A stretch of DNA of 32,258 bases from Lachnospiraceae bacterium (lineage in GTDB: Bacteria > Bacillota > Clostridia > Lachnospirales > Lachnospiraceae): contig JAAUZU010000001.1 in assembly GCA_014804445.1 (NCBI GenBank), forward strand, positions 1 through 32,258, given 5' to 3'. Positions 7,971-15,907 of this stretch are shown here, one piece after another. A program made the translations under genes and the position numbers. The notes under the pieces are model-generated. The model saw only the letters and a program-made list of their open reading frames with translations, was not told the origin of the DNA and ran no database searches. How positions within the stretch are numbered: the first letter of the stretch is position 1; every line of letters begins with the position of its first letter.

Positions 7971-10166
7971 TTATTCCCAATCATATTTGTACCGGTAACT
8001 TCCGGTCCAGTCCGGTCTCTCAATCGGAGCATCCTGATTGTAATAGCCCTCTTCATTTACCTGGAAGCCCATCATGATCCGCCATTTGGTATCCGTCAGC
8101 CTGTCCGACCAGGTAAACTGATAGAAGGAATAGACGCTTCCTGTCGCAATCCGCAGCTTGCCATCCACCTTTACCACCACATAAATCTGTGACGGATTGC
8201 CTGTTGCCACTTCCAATACGCTGCCGTTCGGATCGGTCGCGATATCCACTACCAATGCCGACGGATATTCATCAGGAAACACATAATCTCCCGAATCCTT
8301 TACTGACTCATACCAGAAATGCTCCAGATTTCCGCCGTAATCTTCGATAAACCGGTATTCCTCATCCGTCAGTGTCTCGTCCAGAAGCTCCTTATTGGAA
8401 ATCTCTTTTAACCGTTCCGCCATCTCGGACAGGCGCTTCAGATTTTCTTCATCATCAGCCGTCAGCATGTTATATGTCTTTAGGCCCTGCCTCGTCGCAT
8501 CTGCAAGGTCTGCAAATCTTGCATAGACCTCCGGTTCCGGCTCTACATATCCTCTGAAATCAATGATTTCCATATCTTCACCGCCGCCCATTTCCGCCAT
8601 AACCTGCTTGGCGTAGAGCACCGTGTCGTGCTTCAGCTCCGTAAAACTGCCCGCAAAACATTCCAAATCCTTTTTCAGCCACTCCTCACTCTGCATAAAC
8701 ATGGGGTAACCCTCTCCCTTCACTGTAAGCAAAGGGCGGAGTGTATGCAGCCATCCCGCATACAGGCTTGCGGACCAAAGCTCAGGATTTTCCTGTCCCA
8801 AAGCTTCCCGCAGCAGGTTCATGTTATCCATATACCCCGCATATGCCGTGCTGCCGTTTTCCTCCAGAATCTGAAGCGCGGTGTCGCTGCCGAGCGCCGC
8901 CGGCACATCCAACACATCAGGAAGCATACGGTCCTCCACGTTGCTGTCAATTAACCGCTGCATAATTGCTGCGTCAATGGTAAAACGCTGTCCCATAAAG
9001 CGGAAGCCTGAAATCACATTATCTGTACCGTCCGCAATCGGGATGGAATTAATCTGCGGCGGAGCAAGCGCAGCCGTCCGTGCATGGAAATCTGCAAACG
9101 CTTCCTCATTTCCAATCAAATCCTTTGTGGAAGCATCACCGTACGCCTCCACAATCAGCGGTGCGTACTCACACACGCCTGAATCGTCACTTGCACCTGC
9201 AAAGAAAGAAGTCACGGCATAGATGGATTCCCACAACGCGTAGGCTTCCGAATCTCCTGCAACTGCCCTTGTCATCAGAAGCGCGCTTCTGTCCATATCC
9301 TCATTGTCCTGCAGAAAATGCATCCTGCCATACCACATCATCGCCCTGAAATACTGCTCCAGCTTCTCGTCGCCCTCGTAATAACCCCGCGGCACATACT
9401 GCGAATAGTCCTCATAGATTTCCGAAATTTCTGAAACATCAATCCCTTCGGCACTATTGATATGGTCAAGCTCATAGTTTACAATATCCGCCACATAGTC
9501 CTCAACCACAGTGCTATCGTCAAGCAGCTTTGCGCCTACCGTGAAAAACGCCACGTTACGCTTTGCCGCATGCTCCCACTCCGTACCCTCAAGCGCCTCG
9601 TACTGGGCAATACTCGCCGCAAGCATCCGCTTGCTTAACTGCGCAAGACTGTCTGAAAGATAGCTTCTCTCAATATTTTTTAACAGATAAGCAAAGTACA
9701 AGTGATAGGTATGCATCATGGAATCCACAGTTACAAAGTTCGGAATCTGATTGTAACGGTTCGCCTCATATATCTCAAAAAACTCGCTGCCGCCTCCACC
9801 ACAGACAACAAATCCGTTCTGCGCCAGCTTAGCCGCCAGTCCTTCCCCGAAGTAAAACTGCCCCAGATTCTCCACATTGCTCAAATCGGAGGCCACTGTA
9901 TAGGGCTCCACACAGGGCGTCACGCCGGTCTCTTCCCTCATCTGTGCCGTAAGCAGCGTGGGTCTCTCTCCGGCCACAAGATGAAATGCGCTGTCAGAAC
10001 CTTCCGGCTCTCTTATGTCGTCCTGCCTATCCGACGGCGTGCTATCGGTCTGCTCCGTCTGCGGCTCCCTGCTCTCTTTATTGTCCTCCTGCTTTGGCGC
10101 AGCACACGCGACAAAAAGACTGACTGTCAGCGCCAGTGCCAGCGCCTTTTGTACTCTCTCTTTCAT
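7971..10166 (-). CDS. DUF3160 family lipoprotein
   Basis: A secreted protein of about 731 residues. The N-terminus has a basic start, a hydrophobic core and a lipobox-like FVAC followed by an acidic, serine-rich linker, so it is probably lipid-anchored outside the membrane. The phenylalanine at -3 is atypical. The segment VTVDSMMHTYHLYFAYLLKNIER matches the hallmark of DUF3160, a large helical family of unknown function. The start at 10166 is preferred because GGAGAG lies just upstream; an in-frame ATG at 10178 is possible. It is followed after four bases by the CapA-like gene. Function is unknown, and the coupling suggests a joint envelope role. Confidence 0.8.
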   Translation of the reverse strand: MKERVQKALALALTVSLFVACAAPKQEDNKESREPQTEQTDSTPSDRQDDIREPEGSDSAFHLVAGERPTLLTAQMREETGVTPCVEPYTVASDLSNVENLGQFYFGEGLAAKLAQNGFVVCGGGGSEFFEIYEANRYNQIPNFVTVDSMMHTYHLYFAYLLKNIERSYLSDSLAQLSKRMLAASIAQYEALEGTEWEHAAKRNVAFFTVGAKLLDDSTVVEDYVADIVNYELDHINSAEGIDVSEISEIYEDYSQYVPRGYYEGDEKLEQYFRAMMWYGRMHFLQDNEDMDRSALLMTRAVAGDSEAYALWESIYAVTSFFAGASDDSGVCEYAPLIVEAYGDASTKDLIGNEEAFADFHARTAALAPPQINSIPIADGTDNVISGFRFMGQRFTIDAAIMQRLIDSNVEDRMLPDVLDVPAALGSDTALQILEENGSTAYAGYMDNMNLLREALGQENPELWSASLYAGWLHTLRPLLTVKGEGYPMFMQSEEWLKKDLECFAGSFTELKHDTVLYAKQVMAEMGGGEDMEIIDFRGYVEPEPEVYARFADLADATRQGLKTYNMLTADDEENLKRLSEMAERLKEISNKELLDETLTDEEYRFIEDYGGNLEHFWYESVKDSGDYVFPDEYPSALVVDIATDPNGSVLEVATGNPSQIYVVVKVDGKLRIATGSVYSFYQFTWSDRLTDTKWRIMMGFQVNEEGYYNQDAPIERPDWTGSYRYKYDWE

Positions 10167-10258
10167 AATGCTCTCCATTCTTCAGCGTTAGATATAGAAT
10201 TGTTTGTTCCAGTGTAACACAATCCCAAAACCGGCACAAGGTTTTAACCCGCCTGTAT

Positions 10259-11605
10259 TTATGAATCTTTCTTAAGAACTTTCCGATAAGGAGCCAGCAT
10301 ACCCTCCGTCATTTTATTGCCTATTTTTTTCTGCACGGCAGGAGAAGACAGCAGCGCGCCCACCAAATACATTTTCAAAATCGTGCCGGGCTGCTTCTGC
10401 GGAAAGTCATACTGCCCATGTGCCTTGAAAAAGCGATGATCCGCCTTCATCATACCCTGCATCGTAAAAATCAAATCCCTGAAAATCTTCATGCCGCCCA
10501 CGCCGTAAAAGTTCTGCGGCTGGGTATGGCGGTGTTTCATCGCGTAAGAAAGAGTCCGGGCCAGCCTGTCAATGGCGGCATCCGGATTGGTTTCGTCCGT
10601 CGCCACGCCTGCAAGGAAATTGCCTCCCACCTCGCTGCGCCCCTCGATAATCATCCTCAGGTTTTCTTCCTGACTGTAGTTCCCGCTAATCAAGTATCCC
10701 ACAGGGCTTCCCATAGTGACGGTACGGTGTCCGTTACAAAACTGCCTGTCATCATACTTTTTAAAGACAGGTCCCATGGAATGATCCTGAATTGCAAACG
10801 CATAGACTGTTGCGTCCGCAGTCTGGATTTCATTGCGCAGAAAATCGTCGAACTCATCTTTATAAATACATTTTCCGGAAACCGCACAATGGAAACAGCC
10901 GAGACAGCCTCCCCCAAAAGGATACTCCCGTATATTCACAATCCTGCTTTCAAAAGGCAGCACCGCCTGAAAACGCGCAATCATATTGTGAAGCCCCTCA
11001 TCCTCCGGCAGCGCATCCGTCACAATCACTACCTTGCGCGCCGCGCTCTTTTCCTCCTGCGAAGCTTCCGGTATCTGTACGGGCATATGAGCGGGTGCCG
11101 CCTGAGGCGCAGGCAGCGGCTCATAGCTGTCCTCCTTTATGCTCCACAGAACATAGCGGAAAAAGGAAAACGCCTCTTTTCTGCCGCGGGGCTTTAACAA
11201 ATCTTCCATATCGGCGGAAAGCCCTTTGATAAACTTCATCCCCATATCCTGACAGTTTTCCTGTATATAGCAATGCGCCGTGACATCATAAAAATGCTTG
11301 GAAGTGGTAATCTGCGTCGCATATTTCCCCGAAAGATTTACGCCGGACTGCTTTACCAGCTCGATAAAACGGTGCAGCTGGCTGGGCGCAATAAACGTAT
11401 ACACCGGGTAGGCAAACAGAATAAGGTCCGCCTTTTTAAGAGCCTCCTCCACCGGTGCAAAATCCTTCTCCAGCACCCTGATGCGCTGTCCCACATGCAA
11501 AAACGAAAACGTATGCTTGGGAAAGTGATTCTGCAGGTAAAGTACGGTCTGCAGAGTGATGCTGTTTTCCCCTTTTGGGCTGCCGTTTACGACTAAAATG
11601 TTCAT
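10259..11605 (-). CDS. NAD(P)H-dependent FMN oxidoreductase with tandem flavodoxin-like domains
   Basis: A 448-residue protein with two flavodoxin-like halves. Domain 1 (residues 1 to about 165) begins MNILVVNGSPKGENS, the FMN-phosphate loop of NADPH-dependent FMN reductases, and continues with ADLILFAYPVYTF. After a proline- and alanine-rich linker near 170-185, domain 2 has KVVIVTDALPEDEG and the segment GGGCLGCFHCAVSGKCIYKDEFDDF. The latter is the cysteine-bearing motif of iron-sulfur flavoprotein-like reductases, with C, C, C and C closely spaced. Family members reduce FMN or small molecules; the substrate is unknown. Ribosome binding site AAAGGAGG precedes the ATG. It lies 19 bases after the epimerase gene, so the two probably share one transcript. 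Confidence 0.75.
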   Translation of the reverse strand: MNILVVNGSPKGENSITLQTVLYLQNHFPKHTFSFLHVGQRIRVLEKDFAPVEEALKKADLILFAYPVYTFIAPSQLHRFIELVKQSGVNLSGKYATQITTSKHFYDVTAHCYIQENCQDMGMKFIKGLSADMEDLLKPRGRKEAFSFFRYVLWSIKEDSYEPLPAPQAAPAHMPVQIPEASQEEKSAARKVVIVTDALPEDEGLHNMIARFQAVLPFESRIVNIREYPFGGGCLGCFHCAVSGKCIYKDEFDDFLRNEIQTADATVYAFAIQDHSMGPVFKKYDDRQFCNGHRTVTMGSPVGYLISGNYSQEENLRMIIEGRSEVGGNFLAGVATDETNPDAAIDRLARTLSYAMKHRHTQPQNFYGVGGMKIFRDLIFTMQGMMKADHRFFKAHGQYDFPQKQPGTILKMYLVGALLSSPAVQKKIGNKMTEGMLAPYRKVLKKDS

Positions 11606-11624
11606 AGTATTTCCTCCTTTTTAT

Positions 11625-12635
11625 CTACCGAAATCCTGCTTTGGCACTTTCAAGTGTATCAACCACTTCATCACACCACCGGTCAAATTCAGGGTCATCT
11701 TCCTGACACTCCGGATGGGCAAGAACATAATTCAGCGCAATTCTCACACCCTCTGCAAAACTGACAACCGGTTTGAATTCGGGAACTACTCTTTTCAGCT
11801 TGCTGTTATCAAACACAACTGATACTGACTTATCGCCTGTCAGACTGCCCTCATAGTCGTAGTCAGGACCAACACTGCTTAAAAAATCTGAGGCGACATG
11901 ATACGGATGCAGCCTGACGCCAAGCGCTTGTGCAATCGTCTGATAAATCTGATTCCAACTCAGAGTTTCATCGCTTGTGATATGAAATGCCTCGCCGATT
12001 GCATGAGGATTCGCCATAAGTCCTACAAAACCAACTGCAAAATCTGTATTGAAAGTTAAGGTCCACAGAGAAGTACCATCCCCCTGAATAATAACAGGTT
12101 TCTCGGCCTGCATACGCCTGATCACCTGCCAAAAACCATTTTTGCCATGTACTCCCAGAGGAATATGCTGCTCATCATAGGTATGGCTGGGGCGAACAAT
12201 CGTCACGGGGAATCCATTCTCACGATACATTTTCATAAGAAATTCCTCACAGGCAATCTTGTCTCTTGAATACTGCCAATAGGGATTGGCAAGACTCGTC
12301 CCCTCCGTGATAATATAATTGCTTGCAGGCTTGTGGTATGCCGATGCGGAACTGATGTAGATATACTGGTTTGTTTTGCCGGCAAACAGCCTGTAATCCC
12401 GCTCCACATGCGCAGGAACAAAACCGATAAACTCGCATACAACGTCAAATGTCATATCCTTGATTTTTTCCGCAACAAGCTGCTCATCATTTATATCGGC
12501 AATCATAGATATCGCGCCTTCCGGCAATTGCCTAGTGCCTCTGTTGATGACATATACTTCCCATTTCTTTTCAATCAGTCTGCGCACCACTGCGCTGCTG
12601 ATAGTTCCCGTTCCGCCGATTATCAGTGCTTTCAT
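11625..12635 (-). CDS. NAD-dependent epimerase/dehydratase (SDR family)
   Basis: A 336-residue extended short-chain dehydrogenase. The N-terminal MKALIIGGTGTISSAVVRRL is the Rossmann nucleotide-binding motif (GGTGxIS). YIYISSASAYHKP supplies the active-site serine region, and VTIVRPSHTYDE is the usual substrate-domain strand. The canonical catalytic YxxxK is present as YSRDK in NPYWQYSRDKIACEEF. The substrate, probably a nucleotide sugar, cannot be identified. A promoter is seen upstream, and the oxidoreductase follows after 19 bases. Confidence 0.83.
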   Translation of the reverse strand: MKALIIGGTGTISSAVVRRLIEKKWEVYVINRGTRQLPEGAISMIADINDEQLVAEKIKDMTFDVVCEFIGFVPAHVERDYRLFAGKTNQYIYISSASAYHKPASNYIITEGTSLANPYWQYSRDKIACEEFLMKMYRENGFPVTIVRPSHTYDEQHIPLGVHGKNGFWQVIRRMQAEKPVIIQGDGTSLWTLTFNTDFAVGFVGLMANPHAIGEAFHITSDETLSWNQIYQTIAQALGVRLHPYHVASDFLSSVGPDYDYEGSLTGDKSVSVVFDNSKLKRVVPEFKPVVSFAEGVRIALNYVLAHPECQEDDPEFDRWCDEVVDTLESAKAGFR

Positions 12636-12665
12636 TTATCCATATGCCTCCTATGCTCTCTTATT

Positions 12666-12773
12666 TTATTGGCGCTTCAACATGTATCCATTATCTAACT
12701 TTTCCGGATAAATTTCAACGCTTTCCATAAAATCTGCTTGCTTACATAAATTTTTTTCCTCATGTCTTCTACC
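12666..12773 (-). pseudogene. Possible C-terminal remnant of a large serine recombinase
   Basis: A 35-codon open stretch without its own start reads RRHEEKNLCKQADF and then MESVEIYPEKLDNGYMLKRQ before TAA. This resembles, from memory, the end of clostridial large serine recombinases, where an IEIYPE.L.NGR.LK segment precedes a final RFRFPV strand. Here the last strand is missing. The fragment lies beside a KilA-N gene and other element-like sequence, which fits a decayed integrated element. The assignment rests on about 25 residues and should be treated as a lead. Confidence 0.35.
12690..12718 (-). promoter_or_regulatory. Promoter for the epimerase-oxidoreductase pair
   Basis: On the minus strand TTGAAA (12718-12713), a 17-base spacer and GATAAT (12695-12690) give a good vegetative promoter about 55 bases before the epimerase ATG. 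It lies inside the possible recombinase remnant, so it may have been created or captured after that fragment was left behind. Confidence 0.55.
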
Positions 12774-12789
12774 CTATTTTTTCTGCTTT

Positions 12790-13647
12790 TCACTTGAAAT
12801 TACCTCCTGAAAGCTGCTCTAATCCTTCCATGCTGACCGCAACGAGCGTCTTCATCTGCCCAACCGCAAGCTCTCTGAGCAACATCAGGCGTTCTGGCAT
12901 CTCCCTGCCTTGTTCAATCAGTATCGCATTATAACTTTCCATATTTGCCAGAACAAGAAGCTGATTCAGGTTTGCCTCATCACGCATATTGCCTTTCTTT
13001 TCCGGATTGCTGTCCCGCCACTGCTTCGCTGTCTTCCCAAACAATGCAACATTTAAAATATCTGCTTCGGTGGCATATTTGCATGAAATCTGCTCCTGCG
13101 TAAGCTCTGACGGTATCAGATTATCTTTGATTGCATCAGTATGGATGTGATAGTTTAACTTCGTTATCTCGCGACGAAGATTCCAGTTTAAAGAAAGCCG
13201 GCTGTTTTCATCAGACTTCAAGCGCTGATAATCCTTTATGATATATAACTTAAACTCCGGCGAAATCCATGATGCAAACTCAAACGCTATATCAATATGA
13301 GCATAAATACCACCGCCATATCTGCCAGACTTGGTAAACAAACCTATTGCCTCCAGTTTTTCAGACCAATCCTTAATAGAAAATACAAACGCATTTGTTC
13401 CGGCATCTTCCTTAAACGCATCGAATTCGATACGTTTAAAATTTGGATTATGCAGAACTTCCCATAAACCAAGAAATTCCACCACATCTCTTCCTCTGAG
13501 CCAGTTATGAATCGTAATTCTTGGATCTATGCTTTTGTAACGAGCTATATCCGTCAGCGAAATAAACTCATTCTTGAAATCTGTCGTATAGATACCTATA
13601 TCAATGCCTGCTGCGTGAATTACATCTTTCTTTATAGTGTTAGCCAT
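12790..13647 (-). CDS. KilA-N domain protein, phage/mobile-element type
   Basis: A 285-residue protein. The first half carries the KilA-N fold: FISLTDIARYKSID, NWLRGRDVVEFLGLWE, then the very characteristic SGRYGGGIYAHIDIAFEFASWISPEFKLYII. The C-terminal half is helical with repeated leucines and no recognised catalytic motif. KilA-N proteins are DNA-binding proteins found in phages, prophages and mobile islands; exact roles are poorly known. Ribosome binding site AAAGGAG lies upstream of the ATG at 13647. A perfect palindrome lies between this gene and the small HTH gene, and a near copy lies inside the coding sequence over the FKRIEFDAFK codons. Confidence 0.85.
   Translation of the reverse strand: MANTIKKDVIHAAGIDIGIYTTDFKNEFISLTDIARYKSIDPRITIHNWLRGRDVVEFLGLWEVLHNPNFKRIEFDAFKEDAGTNAFVFSIKDWSEKLEAIGLFTKSGRYGGGIYAHIDIAFEFASWISPEFKLYIIKDYQRLKSDENSRLSLNWNLRREITKLNYHIHTDAIKDNLIPSELTQEQISCKYATEADILNVALFGKTAKQWRDSNPEKKGNMRDEANLNQLLVLANMESYNAILIEQGREMPERLMLLRELAVGQMKTLVAVSMEGLEQLSGGNFK
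13412..13443. repeat. Near-palindrome inside the KilA-N gene, copy of the upstream one
   Basis: Positions 13412-13439 form a 28-bp palindrome centred on GAATTC with one mismatched pair (13419/13432). The 32 bases 13412-13443 match 13684-13715 at 31 of 32 positions. It encodes part of FKRIEFDAFK in the KilA-N protein, so protein coding constrains this copy. Confidence 0.85.
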
Positions 13648-13681
13648 TTATAACGTCTCCTTTGTTAAAAAGTCATATTCT

Positions 13682-13713
13682 TTTTAAACGTATCGAATTC
13701 GATACGTTTAAAA
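13682..13713. repeat. Perfect 32-bp palindrome upstream of the KilA-N gene
   Basis: All 16 base pairs about the centre (between 13697 and 13698, within GAATTC) are complementary; each arm is TTTTAAACGTATCGAA. It lies 20 bases after the small HTH gene's stop and about 34 bases before the KilA-N start. No T-run follows on either strand, so it looks more like a protein-binding site than a terminator. The duplicate inside the downstream gene is listed separately. Confidence 0.9.
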
Positions 13714-13733
13714 TTCTCAACTTTTTGATTGCT

Positions 13734-13928
13734 TTACCCTTTTTCTTTAACCAATTTCTCATACTTTATCTGATACTCTATCAGCCGCGGAATATATTCC
13801 GGCGGGGTGCGCCGCCCCGCCTCCCAGTCCTCCAATGTTCGAACAGGTATCCCCGTATGTTGTGAAAATTCTTTTCTGTTCTCGCCAACCTCTCTACGAA
13901 TTTCTGTTATTCTGTTTGCTATATTCAC
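13734..13928 (-). CDS. Small helix-turn-helix (XRE-like) protein
   Basis: A 64-residue protein made of little more than one helix-turn-helix: MNIANRITEIRREVGENRKE, then FSQHTGIPVRTLEDWEAGRR as the recognition part, ending in a basic tail. It resembles small DNA-binding proteins of the XRE/Cro group. It lies directly upstream of the palindrome and the KilA-N gene on the same strand, so it is a natural candidate to bind that palindrome, although this is inference. Confidence 0.7.
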   Translation of the reverse strand: MNIANRITEIRREVGENRKEFSQHTGIPVRTLEDWEAGRRTPPEYIPRLIEYQIKYEKLVKEKG

Positions 13929-13961
13929 ATTCCCGTTCCTCCACGCATTGCGATATATGTA

Positions 13962-14240
13962 TCATAGCACATTATTAGTTTCCTCGCAATGCGCTTTTTG
14001 TACGTTTTCCCGTTTTTCCCTCTCTAACTCTTCCAACATACCCGATCCATATTTCAGTATCAGTCTGCTCATGATATCAATACAGCGCTCGAAGGCGGTA
14101 TTATACTTTGGATCATCATAATATGTATTTCCCTTATGCGCCGCATAATTCCTCTCCCTCCTGCACTTTCGCTGTAAATTCCGGTGTTCGTCATCACTGA
14201 GATACAGGGTAAATTTGTGTTGTCTTGATCTGTTTTTACT
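13962..14240 (-). CDS. Hypothetical basic protein, possibly DNA-binding or mobilization accessory
   Basis: About 92 residues from a GTG at 14240 (VSKNRSRQHKFTLYLSDDEH), preceded by a purine-rich AAGAAAGAAGA. An ATG at 14309 in the same frame is possible, but its G-run is only two bases away and lies inside an inverted repeat. The early strand-like KFTLYLSDDEHRNLQRK recalls ribbon-helix-helix or MobC-like accessory proteins, which bind DNA near transfer origins. The second half is charged and helical (EELEREKRENVQKAH). No relaxase gene is present, so a mobilization role is only a possibility. It lies 33 bases upstream of the small HTH gene. Confidence 0.45.
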   Translation of the reverse strand, partial: SKNRSRQHKFTLYLSDDEHRNLQRKCRRERNYAAHKGNTYYDDPKYNTAFERCIDIMSRLILKYGSGMLEELEREKRENVQKAHCEETNNVL

Positions 14241-14294
14241 CACGAATTTTATCTTCTTTCTTTGTTTTACACGAAAATCACAGCTATTTATTAA

Positions 14295-14323
14295 GGGGTT
14301 AGGGGACATATCCCCCTGACCCC
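14295..14323. repeat. GC-rich inverted repeat at the start of the hypothetical basic gene
   Basis: GGGGTTAGGGG (14295-14305) pairs with CCCCTGACCCC (14313-14323), 11 pairs with one G-T, around a seven-base loop. A smaller repeat, AAAAAC/GTTTTT, follows at about 14334-14348. Clusters of such repeats next to a possible mobilization accessory gene recall transfer origins, but no nick motif was recognised. Confidence 0.5.
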
Positions 14324-14357
14324 TTTGCGCGAAAAAACAGTAGTTTTTCTAACGAGA

Positions 14358-14402
14358 AAGGTGTATCGGATTGAAGTTTTTTACTTCATTTCGATACACC
14401 TT
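14358..14402. terminator. Large stem-loop, possible terminator
   Basis: Arms AAGGTGTATCG (14358-14368) and CGATACACCTT (14392-14402) are perfectly complementary. A second inner stem, TGAAGT/ACTTCA (14372-14377 and 14383-14388), lies inside. On the minus strand TTTCTCGTT follows, so it could end transcription from the deaminase-like gene and its broken neighbour. A role at a mobile-element end is also possible. Confidence 0.5.
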
Positions 14403-14442
14403 CATGTGTGCAATAGACTGCATTTTTTCGTTTTCTGCCGTC

Positions 14443-14636
14443 CTAAATTTCCCCAAAACATCCACTATCTAGTGTAGACTGATAAATCGTTGGTTTTATT
14501 TCTTTTTCAGTATAAAAAGCAATAACATCCTTTAATATCTTGGACAAAGCATCTGTATCCCATAGGGCCTCTCTTCATAATCGATAAAACTTTTAGGAAA
14601 CATATCTTCCAGCATAAAACATTCTTGTAAATTCAT
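14443..14636 (-). pseudogene. Frameshifted fragment resembling an acetyltransferase N-terminus
   Basis: An ATG at 14636, eight bases after the deaminase-like stop and with a G-rich ribosome binding site, opens a frame with FMLEDMFPKSFIDYEERPYG but stops at about 14534. A second frame upstream of 14443 reads WDTDALSKILKDVIAFYTEK and then EIKPTIYQSTLDSG before a stop. The two pieces look like one protein broken by a frameshift near 14560. The order (short helix, FYxxKxIxPxIYQ) recalls the N-terminal domain of some GNAT proteins. The rest of such a protein is missing, so the gene is both frameshifted and truncated. Confidence 0.5.
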
Positions 14637-14644
14637 GATAAAGC

Positions 14645-15646
14645 TTATTCACCCCCGAACCTTAACCCTTTTAATCGAATCTCATTTAATTGCTTTGCAC
14701 TAAGCGCACCCTCACGATATAGTAGCAAGTATTCATTTTCAATTGAGCTGTCAAAAATAAGCAGATCGTCTGTATTGATTGTAACACTAACCCCATTTTC
14801 ATAAAGCTCTTTAATCGGATGTTCCTTGTAGCTCTGCGCATATCCCAGCATTACATTGCTGCTTGGACACACATTAAGCTGTATCCTATTATCTGCAAGA
14901 AATCGCATAACTTCTTTCGAATTTACAGCATTTATTCCATGATGGACTTCGTCAAGTCCCAAGGTATCAACAGCCCTTCTTATATCCTCGGCTGTTCCGC
15001 TTTCCCCAACATGCATCCTTTTAATCAGATGATATTTTTCCGCTTTTCTATATAATGGCAAAAAATCTTCAAAGGGCTTTAGATTTTCCCCGCCACATAC
15101 ATCAATGGATTTGAAATAACCAGAAGAAACATATTGATCAATCCTACTTGCCTCTTCCTCTATATTACATAAAGAAATATATGTTATTTCCGGTTCAAAT
15201 ATAGTATTAGGACAATGTTTCTGATGGAATCCTTCAATTATAACTTTGAACACGTCCATCCCACCAACCAACTCAATCTCAGTCGCCCCAAAATTCATAG
15301 CCAACCTTACAATATTATTTCTCCTAGCTTCCTCAAATGCCCCTTCCCATCTTAGAACGATTCCTTCTCTTCCCGTACTATATGGCTTAATCGATGAAGT
15401 AAACCATTCTTGCATACCAGTAAGTCCACCGAACCTTTCAGGAGGATTAGGAAATTCCAGATTTAATTGTTTGCCTAACCAGCTTCGCCTACAGCCTTTC
15501 GTGGAATGATTATGAATATCGCTCATCGGAACTTTTAAAAGTTTGGTCGTATCACTCTCTATTAAACCCTCATAAAATAATTCATCTTGTAGTATTCTAT
15601 TTTCGATATCAGTTTGCATTTTCGGAAGTTCCGTAATATTGTACAT
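14645..15646 (-). CDS. Adenosine deaminase-like metal-dependent hydrolase
   Basis: A 333-residue protein of the amidohydrolase superfamily, deaminase branch. Motifs in order: DIHNHSTKG (the HxH metal ligands, near residue 45), KRMHVGESGTAED (third histidine plus the catalytic Glu region), EVHHGINAV (the HGxxA region), VCPSSNVMLG and VTINTDDLLIF (the late aspartates). These match adenosine or AMP deaminase families, with the usual ELHxHL start altered. It lacks some standard residues, such as the canonical HLDG start, so the substrate may not be adenosine. Ribosome binding site GAGAGGAAG precedes the ATG. Composition is lower in GC than the housekeeping genes on either side, suggesting an accessory gene. 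Confidence 0.75.
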   Translation of the reverse strand: MYNITELPKMQTDIENRILQDELFYEGLIESDTTKLLKVPMSDIHNHSTKGCRRSWLGKQLNLEFPNPPERFGGLTGMQEWFTSSIKPYSTGREGIVLRWEGAFEEARRNNIVRLAMNFGATEIELVGGMDVFKVIIEGFHQKHCPNTIFEPEITYISLCNIEEEASRIDQYVSSGYFKSIDVCGGENLKPFEDFLPLYRKAEKYHLIKRMHVGESGTAEDIRRAVDTLGLDEVHHGINAVNSKEVMRFLADNRIQLNVCPSSNVMLGYAQSYKEHPIKELYENGVSVTINTDDLLIFDSSIENEYLLLYREGALSAKQLNEIRLKGLRFGGE

Positions 15647-15880
15647 ATTTATCCGCTTCCTCTCTAAACTTAAATATAACTATATCCTTTTCTCTATAAT
15701 TATCCAAAAGAGCATAAATTTTCGATAGTTGCTTTTCTGAAAACTGCTCTATCCATCGCCTAAATCCGCTCTCCAAGGTTTCTTCCATTTAAAATGATTG
15801 TGTCAGCTTTTTTCATTCGAATATTTATTTTTCTTAATTAATTCGCATGTAATAGCATAATGAATAATACTTGATGCCAT
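15609..15880 (-). pseudogene. Gene debris upstream of the deaminase-like gene
   Basis: Two short frames on the minus strand look protein-like but are disconnected. The first starts at 15880 with MASSIIHYAITCELIKKN and stops after about 25 codons; similar starts occur, from memory, in zinc-dependent phospholipase C-like proteins. The second starts at 15788, runs 59 codons (with WIEQFSEKQLSKIYALLDN) and overlaps the start of the deaminase-like gene. It has no visible ribosome binding site. They may be pieces of one deleted gene or unrelated. Apart from this, the region 15647-15907 holds only AT-rich sequence. Confidence 0.3.
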
Positions 15881-15907
15881 AAATCAATACCAGTCCCCAT
15901 TTCTCCT

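Noticed and set aside
13682..13713. Palindrome as an intrinsic terminator of the small HTH gene
   Set aside because: No T-run follows on either strand, and the near copy inside a coding sequence would then stop its own gene.
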